A stretch of 26,661 nucleotides of DNA from positions 1 to 26,661 of the forward strand of contig CAYPNT010000034.1 of the NCBI GenBank assembly GCA_964412235.1, given 5' to 3'. Shown in pieces: positions 1 through 6,756 of the stretch. The notes under the pieces are model-generated. The model had not been told where the DNA came from and searched no databases. It worked only from the letters and a program-made list of their open reading frames with translations. This DNA comes from JAYZQT01 sp964412235 (GTDB lineage: Bacteria; Pseudomonadota; Alphaproteobacteria; MPNO01; UBA830). Every line of letters begins with the position of its first letter. Position 1 is the stretch's first letter. The translations under genes and the position numbers were made by a program.

Positions 1-249
1 AAATTGCGGTTACCCACAAATAAACCTTTTTTCTCGGGGATAACCACGGGATAAACCCATACCCTGCCGTATGGAAAGCCTTAAGAGGATTGTGGCATCC
101 AACGTATAGAATTAACACTCTTCCGTAACCGGACATAGCTAGATCAAAACGTGAGTGTATTGATACACCGTCTCCTCAAAACAATTTGACGATGTGGTTT
201 CACTTACAAAGGAATGTTAATATGAGACAAAGAGCTGGAGGAAACGGCA
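1..249. other. Leader region without a supported gene
   Basis: All three forward frames hit stops within the first 54 bases, so no tail of an upstream plus-strand gene enters here. A weak inverted repeat (CCATAC at 57-62 and GTATGG at 69-74, six-base loop) is visible. A ribosome binding site GGAGG lies near 238-242 just before the amidase start. No convincing promoter could be picked out. Confidence 0.4.
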
Positions 250-1533
250 ATGGTGGGTCGTCTACACGAATTAACCGGACTTGAAGCCGCCGCAAAGATC
301 GCGGTGGGTGACGTGTCATCAGTTGAGTTGGTACAAGACTGTCTTGATCATATATCAGAAAGAGAAGGCGCGGTATGTGCATGGCAATACCTTGATCCTG
401 AATACGCCCTCACTCAAGCACGCCAGGCCGATGAAACAGAGGCTTTGGGACCATTTCATGGCGTCCCTTTTGGGGTAAAAGATGTGATCGAATCCGGAGA
501 CCTACCGACTGAGCACGGGTCTGAGATTTTTAAAGATAATCGCCCTGAGGCAGATGCCGCATGTATTGCTGCGATGCGCGCCTCGGGGGCGGTACTCATG
601 GGTAAAACGGTTTCCACTGAATTTGCGACTTATCAATGGGGCAAAACACGAAATCCCCACGATCCCGAGAGGACGCCGGGTGGTTCCTCCAGCGGCTCTG
701 CAGCAGCAGTGGGCGACAAGATGATACCAATCGCATTCGGTAATCAAACAGCCGGATCCCTTATAAGACCGGCAGCCTTTTGTGGTGTTCACGCCTTCAA
801 ACCAACGCATGGGACCGTTAACCTTGCTGGGATATTCGAATTAGTCGCACGGCTCGATACACTTGGCTATATGGCGCGATCGGTAGATGACCTGTCGGCG
901 TTCTACAATATCGTGCGTGGGGGCGAAGATTACAGCCCAATACCTGATGGCATCGGGCGAATGCCCCGGATCGGCCTCTGCAAAACACATCATTGGGATG
1001 AAGCAGAAGTTAGCGCCGTTGACGCCCTGGAAAGTGCGGCGGCCCGGCTGGAAGAACTGGGGGCGAAAGTTCGTGAGTTTTCGCTTCCCGATCATTTTAA
1101 CGACCTCGCCCCGACGCACACAACGATACTTTGCGCAGGCCTGGCCCGCAGTATGCAGGACATACATCAAAATCAAGGTAATAGAATAAGCAATCAACTC
1201 CGAACAATGCTTGACGACGGCGCGAACACTCCCGCAGCTGACGTGGTGGACGCATCGGCCCATGCGGATAGATGTATGGTTGAATTTGCGTCGATCACGT
1301 CTGAGTTCGACGTCCTTTTGACCCCCAGCGCCCCCGGTGAAGCGCCTGAAGGTTGGGCAACTGGAAATCCAATCTTTCAAATTGTTTGGACATTACTGCA
1401 AGTGCCGTGCCTCACCCTTCCCTGGAAAACGGGTGTTAACGGAATGCCAGTAGGTGTTCAATTAATTGGCAGAAAGGGTGACGACGATCGAGTTCTGAGG
1501 GTCGGGAAATGGCTTGACGCTCGCAAAAATTAA
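250..1533 (+). CDS. Amidase signature (AS) family amidase
   Basis: This is a cytoplasmic serine hydrolase of the amidase signature family, which cleaves carboxamides to acid and amine or ammonia. The Ser-cisSer-Lys triad can be read directly: Lys77 in GVPFGVKDVIE, cis-Ser146 in the GGSSSGSAAAVG stretch, and nucleophile Ser170 in GNQTAGSLIRPAAFCG. The spacings of 69 and 24 residues match those of malonamidase E2-type enzymes. The length of 427 aa is normal for a stand-alone amidase. It starts with ATG seven bases after GGAGG. There is no GatB or GatC partner nearby, so a GatA role in tRNA amidotransfer is unlikely. The gene converges on mmsA with a 64-base gap. The substrate is unknown. A second, distant amidase lies at 14449-15798. 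Confidence 0.9.
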   Translation: MVGRLHELTGLEAAAKIAVGDVSSVELVQDCLDHISEREGAVCAWQYLDPEYALTQARQADETEALGPFHGVPFGVKDVIESGDLPTEHGSEIFKDNRPEADAACIAAMRASGAVLMGKTVSTEFATYQWGKTRNPHDPERTPGGSSSGSAAAVGDKMIPIAFGNQTAGSLIRPAAFCGVHAFKPTHGTVNLAGIFELVARLDTLGYMARSVDDLSAFYNIVRGGEDYSPIPDGIGRMPRIGLCKTHHWDEAEVSAVDALESAAARLEELGAKVREFSLPDHFNDLAPTHTTILCAGLARSMQDIHQNQGNRISNQLRTMLDDGANTPAADVVDASAHADRCMVEFASITSEFDVLLTPSAPGEAPEGWATGNPIFQIVWTLLQVPCLTLPWKTGVNGMPVGVQLIGRKGDDDRVLRVGKWLDARKN

Positions 1534-1597
1534 CGGCCTAAAACTACGAGACCAACGAAACGAGATTAGACATACTCAATTTGGAAGAAACCCTATT

Positions 1598-3091
1598 TTA
1601 TTTCATTGTCGGCATCGTAAATTCCGCACCCGAACGAATACCCGTGGGCCAGCGGGACGTGACAGCTTTTTGTCGGGTATAAAAACGTACACCTTCCGGT
1701 CCATGCATGTGGATATCCCCAAACAATGACGCCTTCCAGCCACCAAAAGAATGAAATGCCATAGGAACGGGAATTGGTACATTTACGCCAACCATTCCTA
1801 CTTGAATTTGATTCGTAAATTCCCGCGCAGCGTCACCGTCCCGGGTAAAAATCGAAACACCGTTTCCATATTGATGGGCATTAACAATTTGGACTGCTTG
1901 ATCAAAATCTGGAGATCTCACCACGGACAACACTGGCCCAAAAATCTCCTCCTGATATATACGCATGTCGGTGGTAACATTATCGAACAAACAGCCACCG
2001 ATAAAAAAACCTTCCTCGTACCCCTGCAAAGAATAATCACGCCCATCAACCACTAGTTCTGCGCCCTCCTCCACACCAATATCGACGTAACTTCTTACCT
2101 TATTGAGATGTGCAGCGGTCACGAGTGGTCCCATATCCATATCGTTGTCTGTTCCGGGACCGATCGCCAGAGCCTCCACTTTTGGCTTCAGTAAATTTAC
2201 GAGTTTTTCTCCAGCGTCACCAACAGTCACCGCCACGGAAATCGCCATGCAACGTTCCCCTGCTGACCCATAAGCAGCACCCATTAACGCATCTGCGGCC
2301 TGTTCCATATCCGCATCCGGCAACACGACCATATGATTTTTTGCACCGCCCAGCGCTTGCACTCGCTTTCCGTTTGCCGCAGCATTTGAATAAATGTATT
2401 CCGCTATCGGTGTGGAACCAACGAAGCTGACAGCAGAAATATCTGGATGTTCTAAAATAGCGTCAACGGACACCTTATCGCCGTTCACTACATTCAGCAC
2501 GCCGTCCGGAAAACCGGCAGCCTTGGCAAGTTCGGCAAGCCGCAGCGCACAGCTGGGATCTTTTTCCGAGGGCTTTAATATAAAGGTATTGCCACACGCA
2601 ATTGCCATGGGGAACATCCACATGGGAACCATCGCCGGAAAATTGAAAGGGGTGATCCCAGCGCATACACCCACCGGCTGACGGTAGGTCCAGGCATCTA
2701 TTCCCCGACCAACCTGTTCGGTATATTCTCCCTTAAGCAACTGCGGGATCCCACAAGCAAATTCTACCACCTCCAAGCCACGGGTAAGCGACCCATGCGC
2801 GTCGGAAACTACCTTGCCGTGTTCCGATGTTATGATAGCAGCTAACTCATCCGCGTTTTCCTCGATTAACGCCTTATATCTAAACATAACCCTCGCGCGC
2901 GCGAGCGGTGGCGTTTCCGACCAGCTCGGAAAAGCGGCTTTTGCAGCAGTAACTGCCGCCGCTACCTCTTTTTGTGAGGCCAATGGTACTTGTGCTTGGA
3001 TTTCACCAGTCGCAGGATTAAAGACATCTGCAGTCTGAGATGACGCACCCTCAACATGCGTACCGTTAATCCAATGTGTCAGCTTTTTCAT
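1598..3091 (-). CDS. mmsA: Methylmalonate-semialdehyde dehydrogenase (CoA-acylating)
   Basis: This NAD-dependent aldehyde dehydrogenase family enzyme converts methylmalonate or malonate semialdehyde plus CoA to propionyl- or acetyl-CoA, at the end of valine, inositol and beta-alanine breakdown. The full length of about 497 aa fits. Family marks are the N-terminal HWINGTHVEG, the NAD-site region ITPFNFPAMVPMWMFPMA, FVGSTPIAEYIY, the catalytic Cys in GSAGERCMAIS (about residue 281), and EEIFGPVLSVV near the C-terminus. Two in-frame ATGs exist. The one at 3091 has AGGA eight bases upstream, while the one at 3100 lacks a ribosome binding site, so I chose 3091. It lies 65 bases downstream of pyrC on the same strand and may be cotranscribed, although the two functions are unrelated. 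Confidence 0.93.
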   Translation of the reverse strand: MKKLTHWINGTHVEGASSQTADVFNPATGEIQAQVPLASQKEVAAAVTAAKAAFPSWSETPPLARARVMFRYKALIEENADELAAIITSEHGKVVSDAHGSLTRGLEVVEFACGIPQLLKGEYTEQVGRGIDAWTYRQPVGVCAGITPFNFPAMVPMWMFPMAIACGNTFILKPSEKDPSCALRLAELAKAAGFPDGVLNVVNGDKVSVDAILEHPDISAVSFVGSTPIAEYIYSNAAANGKRVQALGGAKNHMVVLPDADMEQAADALMGAAYGSAGERCMAISVAVTVGDAGEKLVNLLKPKVEALAIGPGTDNDMDMGPLVTAAHLNKVRSYVDIGVEEGAELVVDGRDYSLQGYEEGFFIGGCLFDNVTTDMRIYQEEIFGPVLSVVRSPDFDQAVQIVNAHQYGNGVSIFTRDGDAAREFTNQIQVGMVGVNVPIPVPMAFHSFGGWKASLFGDIHMHGPEGVRFYTRQKAVTSRWPTGIRSGAEFTMPTMK

Positions 3092-3156
3092 TTTACCCAT
3101 CCTATACCGAATACACTTTTCATAAACGCCAACGTACGAACGAATTAGCTATCTGT

Positions 3157-4197
3157 TTAATCATAAGCAATACTCCAGTATAGCCTTTGATCGGTTCTAA
3201 ATGGGATCACTTGCTCACCTGAAACTATTATGGGCGCTTCTTCTTGAGGAGCTTTCCGCGTTAGCGTAATTATATCTTTATTAGGCTCAAGACCATAAAA
3301 TTGTGGACCGTTTAGTGAAGCAAAGGCCTCAAAGTTTTCAAGAGCGTCTTCTTCCTCAAATACCTGAACATAAGTCTCGACTGCCGTTGGTGCGTTGAAG
3401 ATCCCGGCGCAACCACAATCAGATTCTTTTTGCGACCGCGGGTGTGGCGCCGAATCCGTACCCAAGAAAAATGACGGATCTCCCGATGTGGCTGCAGCTC
3501 TAAGAGCTAGACGGTGTCGCTCTCGCTTAGCGACCGGCAAACAATACATATGAGGACGCAACCCGCCTGCAAAAAGCGTATTACGATTTATTATTAAATG
3601 GTGGGGTGTTATCGTACCAGCAACAAGACGCCCGGCATCACGAACAAATTCAATACCATCTGCCGTCGTAATGTGCTCCAGGACCACTCTGAGTTCGGGA
3701 AATTCTTCTATCACTGGCCGGAGCACTGTCTCTATAAAAACTTTTTCACGATCAAAGATATCAATAGTAGAATCTGTCACTTCACCGTGGATCAACAACG
3801 GCATACCTATTCGCGACATCACTGAAAGCAACTTCGCAATTTTTAAAATATCGGTGACACCATTTTCGGAATTTGTAGTAGCACCAGCAGGGTATAGTTT
3901 CGCCGCGACAAACACTCCCGTTTCGAACCCCTGCTCAATATCCCTGGTATCCGAGTTTTCTGTGACGTAGGCTGTCATTAACGGTAAAAATTTCGCTCCT
4001 CCTGGTAGCGCTTTCTGTATTCTCTTTCGATAGGCTATGGCGTCAGCGGTACGCACCACGGGTGGATCTAAATTAGGCATCACTACTGCTCGCTTAAACA
4101 CCCTAACTGTATAAGGCAAAACCGCTTGAAGCATGACACCATCCCGCAAATGAAGATGCCAATCATCGGGTTGCCGCAGTGTTAACCTGTCCTGCAA
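3157..4197 (-). CDS. pyrC: Dihydroorotase, class II (PyrC)
   Basis: The enzyme cyclises N-carbamoyl-L-aspartate to dihydroorotate, the third step of de novo pyrimidine synthesis. At 346 aa it matches the E. coli-type homodimeric enzyme (348 aa). The two-zinc site is intact: HLH at 14-16, the carboxylated Lys100 in AAKLYPAGATTNS, His137 in LLIHGEVT, His175 in VLEHITT, and Asp248 in GTDSAPH. The start is unusual. There is no ATG at the N-terminus. TTG at 4197 gives the family-like beginning and lies 11 bases after a perfect AGGAGG (4209-4214). An in-frame ATT at 4200 sits at a more typical 8-base spacing. The upstream region is AT-rich with two TATAAT boxes. Confidence 0.95.
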   Translation of the reverse strand: MQDRLTLRQPDDWHLHLRDGVMLQAVLPYTVRVFKRAVVMPNLDPPVVRTADAIAYRKRIQKALPGGAKFLPLMTAYVTENSDTRDIEQGFETGVFVAAKLYPAGATTNSENGVTDILKIAKLLSVMSRIGMPLLIHGEVTDSTIDIFDREKVFIETVLRPVIEEFPELRVVLEHITTADGIEFVRDAGRLVAGTITPHHLIINRNTLFAGGLRPHMYCLPVAKRERHRLALRAAATSGDPSFFLGTDSAPHPRSQKESDCGCAGIFNAPTAVETYVQVFEEEDALENFEAFASLNGPQFYGLEPNKDIITLTRKAPQEEAPIIVSGEQVIPFRTDQRLYWSIAYD

Positions 4198-4208
4198 AAT
4201 TTTACGAA

Positions 4209-4214
4209 CCTCCT
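4209..4214 (-). promoter_or_regulatory. Ribosome binding site for pyrC (decides a non-ATG start)
   Basis: A perfect AGGAGG on the minus strand lies just before the pyrC coding region. No ATG follows at a normal distance. The candidates are ATT (4200) at 8 bases and TTG (4197) at 11 bases. The strong site supports real initiation here despite the rare start codon. Confidence 0.7.
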
Positions 4215-4231
4215 AGCCAATCGCTTCGCAT

Positions 4232-4246
4232 ATTATAAAAATTATA
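4232..4246 (-). promoter_or_regulatory. Possible -10 region upstream of pyrC
   Basis: The minus strand carries two TATAAT hexamers (4241-4246 and 4232-4237) in a strongly AT-rich stretch 35-50 bases before the pyrC start. No good -35 element is visible at 16-18 bases upstream of either, so the assignment is tentative. Confidence 0.3.
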
Positions 4247-4398
4247 TTTATAAGCGGTACGCGGAACATCTCCGAAGTTATGCCTGGGTAAATTATTTTT
4301 CTTGAAGTTCCGAGAAAGCTTAACCAAGAATTAATAACCTAGACCCCTCGACTCAATATTTCTGTCTAACACAATTTCACAAAAATCCTCCAAAACAA

Positions 4399-4425
4399 AA
4401 AGCGGCGGGTTATACCCGCCGCTTT
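4399..4425 (-). terminator. Rho-independent terminator of the Rieske oxygenase gene
   Basis: A perfect 12-bp inverted repeat (AAAGCGGCGGGT / ACCCGCCGCTTT) with a three-base loop begins 20 bases after the stop codon at 4445. On the minus strand it is followed by the T-rich run TTGTTTTG. It separates the oxygenase gene from pyrC, so the two are probably independent transcription units. Confidence 0.9.
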
Positions 4426-4444
4426 CGACAAACTTAATACCCCC

Positions 4445-5512
4445 TTATTCGGCGGCTTGAGCCATAGTAGCCTGATCCGCTGCAACCAGTTTATCTAGAG
4501 ACAACCGCGCGAGAGCGAGTGCTCCATCCGCGTGAATTTCTACTAAGTCACGGTCTGGATTAAGATCAATACGCTCCTGCTGCGCTTCCATTATGATTTT
4601 ATCCTCAATAAACGTCGGATAGATTTCATCATACATTTCCTGGGTAGCTGCTGGATCCGTTTGCCGATAACCATTCGCAGTCGACCAGAAATAATGGAAC
4701 GTAGTCTCTGTTTCAGGAGTTGCCGCGTGTAAGAGCCGCAGATGAAAACCTTCCTTGTTCCGGTCTTCACGAGCACCGTCTCCGAGCTTCAAGGCACCAG
4801 ACCATTGCAACACAATACTCGGTCCCACATATTCGAATTCCTGCCAGCGATCTACGTTTCCTTCAAACTGTCCACCCTTTTTATAGGTCGGTGGTGGGGC
4901 ATGGTCCTCCATCCAACGAATAAAATAGGCTCCCCTTTCTGTCTGTCGAGTTTCCATGTCAGCTGCGACGTGATGGTTCGGATTGCCTCCGATAGTTGAA
5001 CCATGCACATAACCCAGATGAGTGAGATCCATGAGGTTGTCAATCATCAACATGTAGTTCGACTTAATTTGGAACATAGCCTTACGATGAGGCCATTTTT
5101 CCGCATCATCGTGATAGGGGTAGTCGATGACCTGACTCTCGTCAGCTAACGCTGGATCCCCCATCCATATCCAAAGGATTTGGTTACGCTCCACTAATGG
5201 AAAATGGCGAACGTTTGCCTCACGTGGAATGTTTTTCTGACCAGGGATCATAACACAAGCACCCTTCGTATCGAAGGTTAGACCGTGGTAGCCACATTGT
5301 AGTCCCTCATCGATTATATGGCCGTGGGTGAGAGGCGCGCCCCTATGACAACATCGGTCTTCCAACGCACCCACATTACCCTGCGCATCTCGATATATAA
5401 CAATTGGCTGATCCATAATCGTGCGTGAGAGCAGCCCTGCGTCAATCTCTTCTGACCATGCCGCTATATACCACGCGTTCCGAACGAAAGGTTGATTAGC
5501 CTTACGGGTCAT
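4445..5512 (-). CDS. Rieske-type aromatic oxygenase, VanA-like (large subunit)
   Basis: This is an oxygenase component of a Rieske non-haem iron system, of the vanillate O-demethylase / VanA type, which hydroxylates or O-demethylates aromatic acids using electrons from a separate reductase. The N-terminal Rieske domain shows C54-x-H56 and C73-x2-H76 (ligands of the 2Fe-2S cluster). The mononuclear iron site is seen as Asp162, His165 and His170 in NLMDLTHLGYVHGS. The length (355 aa) and the C-terminal VanA_C-like domain are typical. It starts with ATG after AGGAG about eight bases upstream. No ferredoxin reductase (VanB) is encoded in the window, so electrons must come from elsewhere. The same N-terminal pattern recurs in the partial gene at 26551. 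The substrate is not predictable. Confidence 0.9.
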   Translation of the reverse strand: MTRKANQPFVRNAWYIAAWSEEIDAGLLSRTIMDQPIVIYRDAQGNVGALEDRCCHRGAPLTHGHIIDEGLQCGYHGLTFDTKGACVMIPGQKNIPREANVRHFPLVERNQILWIWMGDPALADESQVIDYPYHDDAEKWPHRKAMFQIKSNYMLMIDNLMDLTHLGYVHGSTIGGNPNHHVAADMETRQTERGAYFIRWMEDHAPPPTYKKGGQFEGNVDRWQEFEYVGPSIVLQWSGALKLGDGAREDRNKEGFHLRLLHAATPETETTFHYFWSTANGYRQTDPAATQEMYDEIYPTFIEDKIIMEAQQERIDLNPDRDLVEIHADGALALARLSLDKLVAADQATMAQAAE

Positions 5513-5675
5513 AATCCACTCCTATCAGAAACAAAATTGTATCCGACCACGCTACCGGTTTTATACCGTGCAAGCAACAAGTTATGCACATCCGGCTTGA
5601 AAATCGCGCCAGTTCTTAGTAGCCACTGTTATAGAGAACCAATCATATTGCCAGGTGCTGCAAAGGAAAACGTTT

Positions 5676-5900
5676 ATGACCTTAAATGAGATTACCAGGG
5701 TGCAAGAATACCTGCGACTATCATTTTCAAATAACCGCATCAAAATTCATCAACCAAAAAAACCAGGGGCCCCTATTGAAGTGTATTTGGGAGATGAATT
5801 TATTGGGGTCTTGTATAGAGATGATGAAGATGGGGAAATTTCATACACCCTAAACGTTTCAATACTTGAAGAAGACTTGCCACCGGCTGTATCGATTTAA
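5676..5900 (+). CDS. DUF3126 family small protein
   Basis: This 74-aa protein of unknown function belongs to a family found in Alphaproteobacteria. The middle segment, with EVYLGDEFIGVLYRDDEDGE, is the most recognisable part, followed by a hydrophobic-acidic tail ending LEEDLPP. It has no membrane segment or signal peptide. I chose ATG at 5676 because AAGGA lies nine bases upstream. A GTG at 5655 in the same frame would add seven residues but lacks a good site. It is followed after 48 bases by the selenocysteine-type GST on the same strand, so the two may be cotranscribed. The family assignment is from recall of the conserved core. Confidence 0.8.
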   Translation: MTLNEITRVQEYLRLSFSNNRIKIHQPKKPGAPIEVYLGDEFIGVLYRDDEDGEISYTLNVSILEEDLPPAVSI

Positions 5901-5948
5901 GCGGCTATATACGTTATAGTTGTTGGGCTTTTCAAAAAAGGAATAGAG

Positions 5949-6650
5949 ATGACTGTAAAATATCACCTCATAAGCTCGTTTACCTGACCCTGGGTGCAAC
6001 GCGCGGTCATTGCGATGCGTGCGAAAGACGTCGAGTTCGAGGTCACCTTTATAAATCTTCGCGAAAAACCAGACTGGTTTTTAGAAATATCTCCTCACGG
6101 TAAAGTTCCGGTCCTTAAGGTTGATAAAGACATTCTGTTTGAATCAAATGCAATCGCCGAATTTTTGGATGAAACGGTTGCGCCGCGACTTCATCCAGAA
6201 GACCCCGTAGAGCGAGCTCGCAACCGTGCCTGGACGGATTTTGTTCCAACTTTTGCCGGAGCATTAACAGGAATTTATTATACGAAAACACGAGAGGCTA
6301 TGGAAAATGGTCTGTATAAAGCACCTAAAGCTCTGAGCCGTTTGGAAGAAGCACTCCTCAAAAAAAATGATAATGGAGGACCATATTTCAATGGCCCAAA
6401 ACTCTCTCTTGTCGATGCCGCTTATGCACCATTTTTTCAGCGGTTCCTGATTGCTGACGGGTTTTTGAAAACAAGGCTTCTTGACCAGTTTCCACGGGTT
6501 AAAGCTTGGGCGGAAGCACTGCTATCAAACGAGGTCGTAACGGGCGCGGTAGCACCCGAATTTCTTAGAGAATTTCATGCTAATCTTCAACGTCAGCAGT
6601 ACTACGTCGCATCACTTATAGACGATGAAAAAGCGGAAGCAGCAGAGTGA
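5949..6650 (+). CDS. Glutathione S-transferase-like selenoprotein (in-frame TGA = Sec13)
   Basis: This is a GST-fold protein of 233 aa that I read with selenocysteine at codon 13 (TGA, 5985-5987). From ATG 5949, preceded by AAGGA at 5938-5942, the frame gives MTVKYHLISSFT-U-PWVQRAVI, which supplies beta-strand 1 and the active-site turn of the thioredoxin-like domain. Cys-type relatives have C-P-Y-V-Q-R at this position, so TGA replaces exactly the catalytic Cys. Further GST marks are the cis-Pro54 in HGKVPVL and the glutathione-binding E65-S66 in FESNAIAEFLDE, followed by the all-helical C-terminal domain. A start at GTG 5994 would delete the active site and has no ribosome binding site. TGA is a normal stop elsewhere in the window, including in this gene at 6648-6650, so a changed genetic code is excluded. 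A SECIS-like hairpin follows the TGA. The alternative is a nonsense mutation or a base error (TGC/TGT to TGA). Likely roles are thiol/glutathione-dependent reduction or deglutathionylation; the substrate is unknown. Confidence 0.85.
5994..6020 (+). promoter_or_regulatory. Bacterial SECIS-like hairpin (selenocysteine insertion element)
   Basis: The element lies inside the coding region just after the TGA. GCA (5996-5998) pairs with TGC (6016-6018) and CGC (6000-6002) with GCG (6012-6014), with an A-A mismatch between and two G-U pairs at the base. This leaves a nine-base apical loop, GCGGTCATT, carrying GGTC. The GGT begins 17 bases after the TGA. In E. coli fdhF the corresponding GGTC in the SelB-binding loop begins 18 bases after its TGA. 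An alternative pairing GCAA/TTGC (5996-5999 with 6010-6013) keeps GGTC in the loop. The fold was derived by eye. Confidence 0.7.
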
Positions 6651-6676
6651 CCTCTCAATAATTTCAGCAAAATTTT

Positions 6677-6713
6677 AACACGGGAAGAGTGTCTAAATGC
6701 ACGATCCCGTGTT
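6677..6713. terminator. Bidirectional terminator between the selenoprotein GST and ubiD-like gene
   Basis: A perfect 9-bp stem, AACACGGGA (6677-6685) with TCCCGTGTT (6705-6713), encloses a 19-base interior that may form a small inner stem (GTG/CAC). It is followed by T residues on the plus strand (6712-6716), and the minus strand also runs into T-rich sequence. It sits 26 bases after the GST stop and 43 bases after the end of the facing decarboxylase gene, so it can serve both. Confidence 0.8.
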
Positions 6714-6756
6714 TTTACTTTCGCTTTGTTCTGTCGAACAAAACACACTCTGAAAC

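Noticed and set aside
1..136. Minus-strand open frame of 45 codons running off the left edge
   Set aside because: No ribosome binding site, no recognisable protein, and a length expected by chance.
2892..2905. 14-base palindrome CTCGCGCGCGCGAG
   Set aside because: It lies inside mmsA and is explained by an Ala-Arg repeat in the protein; no sign of a site function.
5985..5987. TGA as evidence of a code in which TGA means Trp
   Set aside because: Several genes in the window end in TGA (for example 6648-6650 and 23975-23977), Trp is encoded by TGG throughout, and the family residue here is Cys, not Trp.
5994..6650. GST read as a normal gene from GTG 5994 (218 aa)
   Set aside because: It lacks the first strand and active-site residue of the GST fold and has no ribosome binding site, whereas the upstream in-frame sequence matches the family and has a good one.
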